From Brassica napus (lineage: Eukaryota; Streptophyta; Magnoliopsida; Brassicales; Brassicaceae), in NCBI RefSeq assembly GCF_020379485.1, contig NC_063436.1:38654877-38718876 (forward strand): a stretch of 64,000 nt of DNA, in the 5' to 3' direction. Both the position numbers and the translations under genes were made by a program. The notes beneath the pieces were generated by a model, which was not told the DNA's origin, did no database searches, and worked only from the letters and a program-made list of their open reading frames with translations. This document shows, in pieces, positions 10,534 to 22,150 of this stretch (the stretch's first letter is position 1; each line of letters opens with the position of its first letter).

Positions 10534-11972
10534 CTGAAATCGGACCCTGAGGTGGTCCGGATGGTCCTGGTAGTTCTAAAGCGTAAGCCCTACCAGCAGT
10601 GGCTTGACGCTTAGCAGGAGGTAAGGGTAAAGGTGGGTTAACTGGTACAACGGGTTGAGCACTCGAAACAACTGGCTGAGCAAGATGAGTGTGTGGACAT
10701 GATGTCGCGTAATGTCCTCGCTCTCTACACGTGAAACAAGTAATGTGAGATGGTACAGCCGATTGGAACTGTACCACGTTCGGACAATCTCGCCAAACAT
10801 GGCCCAGCTGGCCACATGTGAAACAAGTCGGGGTTCTAGGTCTAGAACCTCCAGAATGACCACCACGAAAAAACTCTACCTCCTCGTCCTTGCTGCATAG
10901 CAGAATGCGGCTGAGGATGGAACGGAACAGATGGACGTCTAGGTTGTGGGGAATGGCTAGAAGAAGCTCTCTCAGCAGCAATGGCCTCCTCAACGTTCAC
11001 AGCACGCTAAACAAGATCAGCAAGCCTATGAAACTCTACTCCCTCAAGTCTGCTCATGATATATGGGTTAATTCCTGGAAGGAACTTACGGATAATCATC
11101 ATCTCGTCATCCCGACCATAGTGGACATACTTCCTGAGACGGGTGAACTCTGCCTCATGCTTCGTAACAGATAATCCTCCCTGAACTAACTCTATGAATT
11201 TAATCTCCAATCGATCACGGGCCTCCGGTGGAAAATGCTTTCGAATGAACGCTGTACGGAACTCAGCCCAACTCAGATCAAAGTCTCCAAAGTTCCTCTC
11301 TACGCATAACCACCAACTTGTGGCGTCCTTCTCTAGATAGTAAACAGCCACGTCCTTCTTAAATTCTTCTGGACAACGGGTTGCAGCAAAGTTCTGCTCG
11401 ACATTGTGAAGCCACACATCAGCTTTAAAGGGATCAGTGCCTCCCTTGTAATGCTTCGTCCCCAAGTTCTTCATAATCATGACTATCTTCAGGAAGTACG
11501 GATGAGGAGTGGTAGGTACTGGAGCTGGCTGAGCACGCTGTGCGTCATGATGTGCATTCAGTGCTTGATGTTGCAAATTCACCATCTCAGCCATCAGTTC
11601 TAGAAGTGCTATTATAGCTGGATCAGTTGGCGCTGGTTCAGGTTGTGCTGCCGGAGTAGGTACGGTAGGGGTTGGTGAAATATGAGCGGCAGGAGATGCA
11701 GGAGCTGCGGGATGATCTCCGTACACTGGACTATCATGTACCACATCCACCTCGATGTCCATAAAGTACGGGTCCGGAGATAGTGGCATGTGCATCGGTG
11801 TCTGATCACATGACCCTTCAGACGGGTCAGTCACAAAGCTAGAGCCCGACGGTGTAGCCTCAAAACTAGGAGTCGGAAGTGGTGCCGGAGTAGATGGCGG
11901 CGAAGAGTCTGAAGATGATGAAATAGGTATCAGTAAATAATCTCCACCACGATGTGCCTGTCTTGGTGGCAT
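10534..11972 (-). pseudogene. gag of element C
   Basis: An ATG at 11972-11970 directly follows an acceptor-like TTCGTTGCAG. Pro/Thr/Ser-rich N-terminus, then a retrotransposon gag domain (LGTKHYKGGTDPFKADVW ... FPPEARDRLEIKF ... EFTRLRKYV ... FLPGINPYI). An in-frame TAG at 11009-11007 and a frameshift near 10880 interrupt it. Two CCHC zinc knuckles follow: CFTCGQLGHVWRDC and CFTCRERGHYATSC. It ends PQGPISG at the candidate intron. Gag packages element RNA; this copy is disabled. Confidence 0.85.
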
Positions 11973-12556
11973 CTGCAACGAAAGATCATGGTAAGTTTCT
12001 ACCCAGGTCTATCTATTTCTAAAAGAAGGAACAAACCAGCATATCCTAATTATCCTTGCAGCACATTTTTGACTCGAAAATTATTTGAAACAAGTCTCAT
12101 TCTAGCATCGTATAACCATGCTCTGATACCACCTTTGTGACACCCCCGATCGTAGATAACCAGAAATGACACGGTCGATGTTCCCTGATGGTCGACCCGA
12201 GGTTTTCGGATTTATATAAATCCGATCACCTTAGACCAACAACCAAAGAACACAGATGTTCCTATCAGATATTACTCTAGGCTTTTCAACCCGATAAAGC
12301 AATATTCGATAGTTAGTCTGTCCCAGACAAGGACTAATATCATATGAGAACTCATGATTTATAAACATATTTTTATACATTATTTATTTACTTTAAACAT
12401 TTTACAAAGTGTTATAGTTTTATCCTACGGCCTATTGCCTAACAACGTTTTAAGTAAATATATATCAAAAGGTACGTTGCAAGGACAACAAAATACTACC
12501 GCTGGTTGGCCGTTCCTTCTGTCCAAAAAGTAAAGTGTCTCCCGCCTAAGGGTTAC
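11973..12556 (-). other. candidate leader intron of element C spanning the PBS
   Basis: Donor GCAG|GTAACC inside the 5' LTR (exon ends at 12557) and acceptor TTGCAG| immediately before the gag ATG. A short open frame in the LTR (ATG, 7 codons) ending at the donor is in phase with gag. The donor is conserved at 5418 and about 60503. Prediction only. Confidence 0.4.
12120..12131 (-). other. primer-binding site of element C
   Basis: TGGTATCAGAGC on the minus strand, complementary to the 3' end of initiator tRNA-Met, 4 nt from the LTR end. Confidence 0.85.
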
Positions 12557-14404
12557 CTGCACACACGAATGAGTCATGAGCAACTAGTTTACTCAGTGAA
12601 TCTATAATCACAACACAATCAAAAATAAACCAAACAATTATCAAATACATATACATGATCATGCAAGTACTAGTACTATACTTTAGTATACCAATCATCA
12701 TTGTGAATTCTTATTTTAAACATCACTTCCTCAACACCCGCCCATTACCAAACTCATATAATACAATATATATACTAGGCCCGAGAAACCACTAAGGCTA
12801 ACCGAGACTAGTGAGTTAGCATCACCATCATTGTCGAATGTCCGGTATGAACAATCCGACACTGCATCATCATGCAGTACACGGTCTCCAGGGAGCTACC
12901 CCATCATCGTGTCTTCATGACCTTGTTCCGTTCGCAGGACCAAGTCACGGTGATGCGGGGGCTTTAGGGATATTGAATATAACAAGACTTCACATGATTT
13001 TACTTCCATAATTATTCCAAAATTAATCCATAATTAATCCTTAATAAATCATAATTAATCCTTAATTAATCACAGATTAATCCTTAATTAAACCAAGATT
13101 AATCCTTAGTTAAACCAAGATTAATCCTTAATTAAACCAAGATTAATCCTTAATTAAACCAAGATTAATCCTTAGTTAAACCAAGATTAATCCTTAATTA
13201 AACCAAGATTAATCCTTAATTAAACCACGATTAATCTTTAATTAAACCAAGATTAATCCTTAATCAAAACCATGATTATTTCATAGTTAAGATTAGTAGT
13301 ACTTGAGAACAAGTACTACAATTAGGATTAACCTCACTTTAAAATTATTCTTTAAGTGTAAGGGTTTATCATGAGTAAACACAACACCATTCTTAAATAT
13401 TCAAACACTTTACTAACTTAATCAAGGACTCATTCATGATCTATCTCAACATCTGTCTAGACTCACCTAAAGAATAGTCTTGAAACTGGCTTGGACAATA
13501 CTTGAGTTCCTCTTGAACAAAGCTGAATGGACCAAGAGACTGAATGGATAGGATGGGATTAGAAAAGCTCCACACCTTAGCAAAACAAACTAAAGGACTA
13601 GATGGCCTCAACTGATACTCTTCTCCAAGTTAAGCTTGCAGCCGAACTTCTGATCTTTCTCAAAGTAACAGACTGATTTAGGGTTCAAGATTAGATCACA
13701 GGAATTTTTTCTTGATTTATTTTCCTAATTTTCTCACTGATTTTTGTGTTCTTCTTTCTCTCTTTCTCTCTGAAATTCTCTAGGTTTTTCTGTAGGTTTC
13801 AGAACGTGGGAAGCAGCTGGAGGAGAGTAAAATACAACCTGAGGTTACTTCATATGAGGGTTTAGCTCATAACCAAGCTTGGCTGAGAGCAGACAGCTGG
13901 CAACCTGTTTCATCATCTACACCATACTGTCCTTTCCCTCCCATGAAGCAGTTTCCAGCCAATCATAAATAATTAAAGGAGGAAGCAAGCACACATGCAG
14001 CTTGTGGTGGTCATGTGCCATTTACTGAAGAAGCTAAGTAAGCAGGCAGGTGCAAGTCAAGTGAATGAATACTGAACAAGCAGGCTGGTGGAAGACATGA
14101 GTCTGTTCAAAATAAATTAGGCAGTTGGTTGATGATTTTAAATAATTTTCAACCAAATATTCCTTGTCTTTGTCTCTCGTCTTGTTCCCGGAAAGTCTCG
14201 TCCAGCTTAATAAAAATTCGACCAAAATATTTAAGACTCGGCCAAACTATCAAGTGAAGGTCTTTCGACCACAAAACAGTCCCGTCGAGAAATTAATCTA
14301 CCGGGTCGATTTTTATTTTTATTAATCATGGTTGAACCAACTAAAAACTGGTCGAGCGAGATTTTTCTCGACCAAAAATTTATTGGCTCGTGAGGGTTAT
14401 TACA
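12136..14404 (-). repeat. 5' LTR of element C (2269 bp)
   Basis: TGTGACACC...GGTTATTACA as written on plus. Flanked inside by the PBS and outside by the TSD ATGTT (14405-14409). Contains the TTAATTAA-rich tandem repeat, the GTACTTG hairpin at 13299-13316 and pyrimidine-rich stretches. No gene seen inside. Confidence 0.9.
13020..13275. repeat. TTAATTAA-rich tandem repeat in LTR
   Basis: About ten imperfect copies of a 22-bp unit of the form TAATCCTTAATTAAACCAAGA. Shorter versions lie at about 5880-6025 and, more diverged, at about 61090-61205 in the D LTR. Confidence 0.85.
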
Positions 14405-14409
14405 ATGTT

Positions 14410-17066
14410 CATCCTCTGAATCGGAGAGTGATGATGAAGAAAGTGATTGTAGGATTCAGAAGACGAAGAAGAAGACATTGAGTCCTGGGCACACTCGAGA
14501 AGTTGACAAGAAGGCAAATTACTTACAGAAACTATGAATTCATGTAGTTTTACAATTATTTTGAAGTTGGTTATCTTTATTATTATTAGTGTGGTGATTA
14601 GTCTAACAAACAAGAGATGTTCATTATTGTATACTATTATTAGGTTCAAGTTTGGAGCATAATCCCCCAAGATCCCGACCGTCCTATAGATGAGTCATGA
14701 CTAATGTGGCAATTGAAGTGCTCGACGTGAAGGTGGAAATTTTGGTTAAACTCATCAATGCGAACCATGTATTCATGAAGGAGATGTTCCGTGGAGGTGC
14801 TACAAAATTAGATGTAGAAAGGATGCGTGAGAAACCAAGAATACATGCGAGAAAGAAGACGGCATCAGTGAAGGGCAAAGCTGTAACTTCATTGGATGAG
14901 GCGAAGATTATCTCCCTTGTAAGTGGTATTCTTAAACCCGAGATAGAGAGGTCGATGGGAAAGTAGCATCGGCGATTGCATCGGTTCAAGCTTTGTCCAC
15001 CGAGGCTATATCGCAAGAGGCTAGTGTTTCAAATTGGAAATTCTGAGTATGGTGCAAAATGCTCTTTCTAAACATGTTCTGGAGAAAGAAGCGATGACGC
15101 CTCCTCGGGTTACCACAAGCAAGGTTCCGTCAGGTGCTAACATCACTGCAGGTCCGGTCGATGCTAATGACGAAATTCTAAAAAATGTGATGGCAAATAT
15201 AAGTGATTATTCCACGCCTCCTGATTCTGTGGACCGTGTGCAAGTAAGTTAGTTTCAGTTTACATAGTTTACATATGTAAGTTGGACAGATTATGGTGGA
15301 GTTATATGTTAGTTATAATTTATGAACAAGTGTTTGTCAAGTAACCGGATTAATTAGAAAGTCAAAGGACATAAATGCTACGTATTTATCCGGTTTTTGT
15401 TTCATATGTGGGTTTATCTTACCACATGTTCTGTATCGCTAGTATTTTGGTATATATTGGTTTATCTTTATATGTTATGTACGTTTGTTTCATATATGTG
15501 ATTCTTGGGTCTAACTTTCCTCCATATTTCTTCTACTGTCTACATTTCCCAGCTTTCTGATGGAAGAACTCGTAGTTATCGTCCGCAAGGTATTGCATCT
15601 CCTGGTATGTGGAATGAAAATAATGGTGGAGCTACGTATTCAGCAACCAGTCAGACCAATGACAGAAACAAAACCGAGGTATTTAGTTATTATCATTGCT
15701 CTTGCTCTTTCAGTATATTAAATTTTTGTCACCAAACTAAATCTGTCCTTTAAACCACTGCTAGGGTATTCCTTCATTTGACTTGGGTGTTACTCAAGAT
15801 GTACGTCCACCAGTAGCTGTTCAAGATGCAGAGCTCGGGGACACTGGGGACAGGCAATGTGAAGAAAGAGTTGATGATCCTCAGCCATGTCGAAAGAGCA
15901 AGAGGCTAAGGCTGGTCCCTCCCCCCATTGATCACTGACTATCAATGCGAAATTGCAATTCTGAATCGTGCTCGTGAAGCAAAAGTGAAGGGGAGAAACT
16001 ATTATGACTTCAATGTAGTTGAAGAGAAGTTCGCTAAATTGTCCATCATACTCCAAAAACCATTGTAAATTTGATTAAACAACAAATGTGTTCTTGATGG
16101 TTATTAGCTATATTACTAACTTGTTCTATATCTCAATGGCCAGTGTGATAAATGTGTCGGGATTGTCTGTTACTGGAAAAGACATTACCGATATTGCCGA
16201 AAAAACTCGCCCTTTGCCCGGGAAGGTAAGGAGGAAGTCGCATCTAAGCTTATTTTACATAGGAAATTGAAATTTTAATCGGAATGTAGTTGCATCTTAT
16301 CTTATTTGAAAATTTAATCCTGAATGTAGATAGGTGCGAGATTGTGTTTAGTTGCATATTGGATTCCATTTTTTATAAACCAACTAATGCATACTTCACT
16401 ACTCCGTATTTAATATTCACTTCATGATTTGCGCATTTTACGTTTGCGTGTCAGGTGTTTGCTATTGCGGCTGGTTCGGTCTACGTTCTACAATCAAGTT
16501 GGCAGTAGAGGTGGCAAGATACCTGAGTTCCTCGATAGTAGGCTTGTCTCCTTGTTGGCGAGGAACTATGATAGGTTCAGGAGATCAAAGTCTAAAGAAT
16601 CATATGTCTTCGCTAAGGGGTTGGTAGACTGCCTTGTTAAGAGTTGCAGCTCAGGAACGCATCAAGCCGATTCTACCTCCCTCTCAATGTTGACAAAAAA
16701 CACTAGATTGGGTTATGTGTGGATTTCCCAAGTGCTAAGATTTATGTCTTAGATTGCAATTCAGCGGTGCGTAGTGATTCTCAGCTGGCTCTGGATCTTC
16801 TTCCCATCTCTGATATGTTCCCTGCTTTATTGAAGAGTAGTGGTTTGTTAGAGATCCCCGGAGGTATTGGACTTTTGTCAGAAAGAATAAAAGGTGTTGC
16901 GCAAAACAACAATGCGGCTGACTCTGCTCTCACCGCCGCCTTGCTTATGCAGACGCATGCTCTGTTTGGACCCAACACTTGCAGGTGTATTACTCCGGAC
17001 GTACTTGGTGATGAGGCACATCGTGCTGCTGTTATGTTGTATGAGTTCCATGAGAAGCTCCAGTAA
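14410..17066 (+). pseudogene. Ulp1-like (C48) gene, 3' part, interrupted by element C
   Basis: Continues the gene cut at 5001. Acidic SSESESDDEE-like text, a Lys-rich linker and 14697-14963 (VEILVKLINANHVFMKEMF), then further exon-like blocks at about 15034-15246, 15552-15680 and 15765-16070 with GT/AG-like edges. The C-terminal block has LVSLLARNYDRFRRSKSKESYVF and, from 16692, VDKKH then a TAG at 16704-16706 and IGLCVDFPSAKIYVLDCNSAV, i.e. the Ulp1 HW...D catalytic text with Trp replaced by a stop. The final frame (16719-17066) has QNNNAADSALT where Ulp1 enzymes carry Q...DCG, so the nucleophile Cys appears to be Ser. Pseudogene; a domesticated role is not supported. Confidence 0.75.
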
Positions 17067-17940
17067 ACTTTGACTCAATGACATGTAGTTTATCTGTTAT
17101 GTTTTGAATTTCCTTCTGTGAGAGATTATTCCTTCTGGATTGTGGGTTCTTTAGTATCGTTCTTAAACTCTATTTATGTTGCATATGTCTGAGATTCAAT
17201 GACGTTTAATACTTTTTTTTCTACTCCTTTGATGCTTATTTGAACTGTTTTTCATTTCATAAGTATGGGTTATTTAGGTGCATGTTTCAAGTTTATCGGT
17301 TTCACTGTGTAGGAATGCTTAATTACGTGAACTCACCAAATTTTTTCCTCTTCCAACTAACACTAATTACAATTCATTTGGATCTTATTTTTGTCACAAT
17401 GTTGTTTATAAAGTTGAATAATACTGTCAAATTCTTGTATATGCAATTGCTTATGATTGTTCTAATTATTAGAAGTTGATTGGTGTAATTGCTTCTTTTA
17501 ATTGTGTAACCGGTTATAAGTTATTGCTTTTGCATTGAACTTCACAAAACTTTTTTCCCGTTTCTACGTACACATTTTCAAGTAGTTTTTCTTTACGCAA
17601 ATATTTAACATAAAAGAGCATATGGCCAACAGAAAAGCATATTACACATAAAGCTATTACACATAACATGCATAACAAAAGAAGCCAGAGTTTTAACATA
17701 CTAATTAAGATTCATTCTACATTCGTACGGTAGAACAGAAGGGCTGATAGCATATGTCAAAAACCATCCTAACTCCGTCTTTTGTATAAGCCAAAATATT
17801 ATTACTTTTGCTGCCTTTTCACATCAACAAGATTTTCCCATATCTCCGGTTGCTTCTTTTACTTTAACGGGGTTAATAGCGTCATCAGCGGCATCATCTG
17901 GCACTGTTGTGGGGGTGATCATAAGGACGTCCTCCATCAT
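17067..17940. other. gene-free spacer between convergent genes
   Basis: AT-rich sequence between the ends of the Ulp1-like and mudrA-like genes. I see no ORF, repeat or RNA gene with support; it probably holds both 3' untranslated regions. Confidence 0.5.
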
Positions 17941-19468
17941 TCATTTGCTCCAGAACCGATCATGTTTGAATAATATGTCTGCCCGTTTCGGCGCCCATTG
18001 CGGAACTTTCACCTTCCAATTATCTATGACGAAAGAAAGTGTAAATATAAACACAGTTGCAGAGGGGCTGCATAATATTTTGTATGGACATAATAAAATT
18101 ATGTTGTGTTCTTACCTGGAAAGAATATTCTACCGGTTAGACGGTCTTGAGTACCTACATTACCTTTACTCATGGTTCCTTCACATTCCAACTGAGGTTT
18201 ATTCCTACCACTTGAAGCACTTGAAGAGTCCTCGCTTAAGAAAAGTATAGGGTGTCCTAATGGGTTGTCGGGGCTGCCTATGTTGAGTGAGCTGTGTGGA
18301 TAGCCGACGTGTTCTGATCCCGTTACTCCATAGATTCTTTGGAGCTCGACTGCATATCTTGAAGACATTAAATGTTCCCAATATCCATTCCTTTTTTCCT
18401 CTTCAGGCGAAGTTGTGGTAATGGTATGGTGTTGATCAGTAGGGACAAATCTCCCCGCGTGTTGACTGTTACGCACAAATCCCCTCGCAAAGCTACCATG
18501 GGTAGTCGAGGGAAGTCTGTTCAGATTTCACGCTCCACTGGGGAAGCCGTACATTATACATGGAAAGTGGAAAAAAAGTTTATGTAATGGTATTTATTAT
18601 TTTTCCTAAGTTACTATATGGACGTAAGTAATATTGATTTAAATATGAAAGTATGTCGATCGCATACTACTAATCTGATTCAGTTATGTGGCCATAGTGT
18701 TGTACTCGCTCCGTCTGATTTGTACTACCCATTCTTTCAAACATAACGTTTGGGTGAATATGGAGAGGGACAACGTGATTGCCATTACCATCAGCAGCGC
18801 CGCGATTAAGGTCGAAACGGCTTTTGGCTTTACCATCTTCAAATGAAAATCGATAAACACTAACCATCTCTTCTGGTGTGAAAATTTCATTCAGCACTTG
18901 GTCGCTACAGACTATCTCTTGACCTCTCACAATCGTTGCAGTATATTTAATTTATAAATTTTAATCCATGTAACACCAAATCAGATAAATAAAGTTTTGG
19001 TTTAAACAACAACAAGCTCTTAATATTACCCATAATCGCGTTCATGTGTGATTCTTCAGTAACTCCTTTGCCAAGAAAAGACCAACTTCTGATCTTAAAC
19101 GGCGCCCTGCATGTGAACTGGTACTGGGCGACGTCTTCTGCGCCGAAGATAACATAAAGAGTTTGCTCGGTATTCCATTTGTGGACACTTGTTAGCATCT
19201 CAACGTCAGCAGTGGTGGCTATGTTGTGAGTTGGGCACGTCTCACCGTTTGGTTCTAGCATCCATGTAGGTAGTTGAAATGTGATTAAAAGTGGGGTTCC
19301 GGGAGTTAGGTTAAAGACACCTCTAACAAAACCCCTAACTCTATCGAATTGTTCGTTGTCACGGATGAGAATATATTGACGCAAGACAGATTGATCTTGG
19401 GTGAACCTCCATACTCCCTGCTGCGATTTCGACCATTGTCCCTTCATAACTCGGATGAGTCGAACCAT
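17941..19468 (-). pseudogene. mudrA-like N-terminal gene, spliced
   Basis: Minus strand, ATG at 19468. First block MVRLIRVMKGQWSK...VWRFTQDQ, then LPTWMLEPNGE, ADVEMLTSVHKWNTE, FTCRAPFKIRSWSFLG and VTEESHMNAIMG; the next (18930-18680) has GQEIVCSDQVLNEIFTPEEM; then TTTSPEEEKRNGYWEHLMSSRYAVELQRIYG (about 18400). An exon ends at 18116 with CAG|GTAAG and the last exon (18023-17941) gives WKVKVPQWAPKRAD to a TGA, with phase kept. The plan resembles the N-terminal part of MuDR-type transposases of Mutator-like elements, but no DDE core is seen. The middle junctions are uncertain, so it may be broken. Family assignment is from memory of similar Arabidopsis and Brassica proteins; moderate certainty. 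Confidence 0.5.
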
Positions 19469-20189
19469 CTGAAAGAGTGTGAGTTAGTAAAATATTTAGA
19501 CTTTTCACACAAATATCTTTGTAAATGACATGAATATGTGAAACAACATGGAAAAGTCTTACTTTTATGTCCCTTGTCTAGTTAATTAAATATATATTTA
19601 TAAGGATCTGCAAGTTACCCGTTTTAGTGACTTAAAATTCGGAACTACTTCCTTTACCTTTGATCTTCTTTCTATTGGTAGATGAAATAATCCGGTTTAT
19701 AAGAAGACGAGGTTGGTGTATATAACTGAACTTATAATGTCGTTTATATAGCCACAAATTGAAACGGTGAACCGGTCATTTTTTTTTAATATTTATCAAA
19801 CCAGAGAATCCATGACATATCCAGCCATTAATGCTCCGCAGACTACCTATTCTTAGGGTATCATCATGACGTCCCCTTTTGACATGACAACACGTGAGGT
19901 CTTCATTTTTAATAAGTTTTAAAATGTTTAATAAGATCATTATCTTATGTGTTACGGTTTGTAAAAGTCTTCTTCCGTAAGCTATGTTTAGAAATATCTT
20001 GAATAGTTCCATCGTTGCGATTATAGTGCCACTGGTTTAGGAATAGTGACACCGGTTCAATTACAGAGCATCCGGTTGATGCTACGCCTACTAATCTTTA
20101 TATTGGTGAATTAGTATTATTTACCTTATTTATTTATAACTTCACTTATCTGAGGTGGTTATATAGTGGTGGAGAAATAATGCCATGTA
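19469..20189. other. gene-free AT-rich stretch
   Basis: Upstream flank of the mudrA-like gene. A minus-strand frame at 19776-20012 has no recognisable product. No terminal inverted repeat could be identified that would bound the putative MULE. Confidence 0.4.
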
Positions 20190-21400
20190 ATAGAAAGTGT
20201 TAAACCAACTAGGGAGCCTTCTACCTTCTCTCCTGGATATTTGTGTGTTTTCCCAAGACATAGAGGAGGCCTAGGACGTGATCATCCATGAACAAACTCC
20301 ATCACAGGGTTGTTCCCAACTCCCAGGATACTGCTTTCCCACACACCTCTCTCCTTAAGGCTCTCTTGACCATAGGAAGTGGAATCCGGCCATCTCTTTT
20401 CTTCCCTGACTATTTGTGTGTGTTCTCAGGTCCTGGAGGACGATTTGGGTGATGTCAACATGAATCAATACCAATCAAAGGGTCGTTCATAACTTCCCCT
20501 CTGATCTCTCCCAAAACTGCCTATTTGTGGCCTTCACACCACTTTTGGGGTTGGATGTTGGATCCGACCAACTCTCTGTGTTTTCTTTGTGTTTCATGGT
20601 GTAGGAGGAAGCTCTGGTGTGCCTGAAAAGGCACGGAATTGCCTGCCTTTTATAGAAGAAGGGATGGTTACTTCTCAACCATTGCATCCCTTCGATTTCA
20701 ATTCTAGCCACTGATTTAATCAATGGTCCAGATCACACCCATTCGCCTATGGAAGTTACCAGACGTCATGAGCCTGCTAATCCACTCCTAAACAAGTCAC
20801 ACTGAAGCCCTCACGGATTACCCAAGCCCATGGCTCAATCCCAAGAGCCCACTGGCTCATAGCCATCCTTGGCCAACCAACCGACCCGGTAACCGCCCGG
20901 ACCTGTCCTACTGGTCCGAGACCTGAACACTCAGTCCAGCTGAGTTGAGCTGATCCCCAGCTGAGTGAGGTAGTCCATCCAGCTCAGGGATCTGACACAC
21001 TCTACTTGAGCTCCAATCGAGCTTCGTCTAGCTGGTTGAGCTTCTTGCTTGAATCGCCTAGCTGCTAGACACTTCGTCCAACTTGGTTTCTTCATCTTAT
21101 TCAATCCTTATAAGTCCCTTGGTCTATTTCTAGACCTATACTAAGTTTTTCCATGATCCATGCTGGCTTACACTTGGTGAGCTACCTCCGAGCTTTACCA
21201 TTGTACCGTCCAGCTACTGTAACACTTGACCAACTCCTTTGAGCTTGTCTCTAACCAGTTTTGGTTAAGTCTCAGCTGTCTGATTCTCTTAACCACGTTT
21301 TTGGATCATGACATGCTTGTCTTTAGGTCATATGACCTTACTGGTGCGTCTCCTCGCACCATGGCTCGTCCCGGACGATCCTATCCAGGATCGGGGATAC
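20190..21400 (-). repeat. degraded LTR related to element B family
   Basis: Minus sense. The right end (CCATGGCTCGTCCCGGACGATCCTA... to ACTACA) is a diverged inverse of the start of the B LTR at 29033. Shares the AGCT-rich segment (about 20930-21070). A TATA box on the minus strand (TCTATAAAAGG, about 20645-20655) is followed by a first AUG at 20597 opening a 37-codon frame. Left boundary uncertain; no internal region attached, so probably a solo or truncated LTR. Confidence 0.55.
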
Positions 21401-21479
21401 TACATATATTAATAATAAACTATATGCATTTTTAATAAACAATATCAAAATAACAGGCAAAAAAATTTCACACCACTTT

Positions 21480-22150
21480 TAATGATATTAAAGCTACTAA
21501 TTAAACCCTACATTCTAAATTTTCAACTCTAAACCTTAAATATAAACCCTAAACTTTAAATCTAAATCCTAAACCCTACATTCTAAATTAACATTCTAAA
21601 CACTAAACCCAAATCCTATACTTAAAACCCAAATCCTAAACCCTGAACCCAAACCGTAAAACCTAAATCCAAGACTCTATATCTTTAACCCAATTATAAA
21701 ACAAAAAGCTTTAAAAACATCGGAAGTACACGTTACAATAAATTCTTTATTGTTCGGATGTATTGTGTTTCGATCAGAATTTATCCAAAATTCGTATGTT
21801 TTCTTTGGTTCTAAAACCTATGTTTTTGAGGCTATCCGGTTATTTGTCGAGGATATTAAAAACAATAAACCCCCGAAAACAGAGATTAACCCTAAGTAAC
21901 AAAACTTAGATTCATCCTCTGCTGCCGCCAGGATTTACCCAAAACTAAATTCTAAACCATAAACCCTAAATTCTAAATTCAAATTCTATACCCTTAACCC
22001 AATTCGTATATTTTGAACCCAAATTCTAAACCCTAAATCCAAACCGTAATCCCTAAACCCAAACCCTATATCCTAAAACCAAAAAGTATATCCAAATCGC
22101 AAACCCTAAACCCTAAATCCAAACTCTAAATCCAAACCCTATACTCTAAA
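21480..22150. repeat. degenerate telomere-like repeat
   Basis: Two blocks (about 21500-21690 and 21950-22150) of irregular CCCTAAA/ACCCTAAAT variants, interrupted by unique AT-rich DNA. Resembles degenerate interstitial telomeric or AC-rich low-complexity DNA rather than a functional telomere. Confidence 0.6.

Larger units (their letters stand above)
5002..14404 (-). mobile_element. decayed chromovirus-like Ty3/gypsy element C with nested Athila-like fragment
   Basis: Element on the minus strand, bounded by TGTGACACC at 5002 and GGTTATTACA at 14404 and flanked by the target duplication ATGTT. In element sense: 5' LTR 14404-12136, PBS 12131-12120, gag 11972-10534, intron at 10533-10412, protease from 10411, then a pol remnant, PPT (AAGGGGGG at 9420-9413), and a chimeric 3' LTR. 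Reverse transcriptase, RNase H and most of integrase are deleted, so it could move only with help, and gag stops also disable it. An Athila-like 3' fragment (6026-9412) replaces over half of the 3' LTR. Confidence 0.85.

Noticed and set aside
2529..14404. One large transposon with long terminal inverted repeats (TGTAATAACCC at both ends)
   Set aside because: The right end is the outer edge of a proven LTR with TSD ATGTT and a PBS; the left end is a separate LTR fragment of the same superfamily in opposite orientation.
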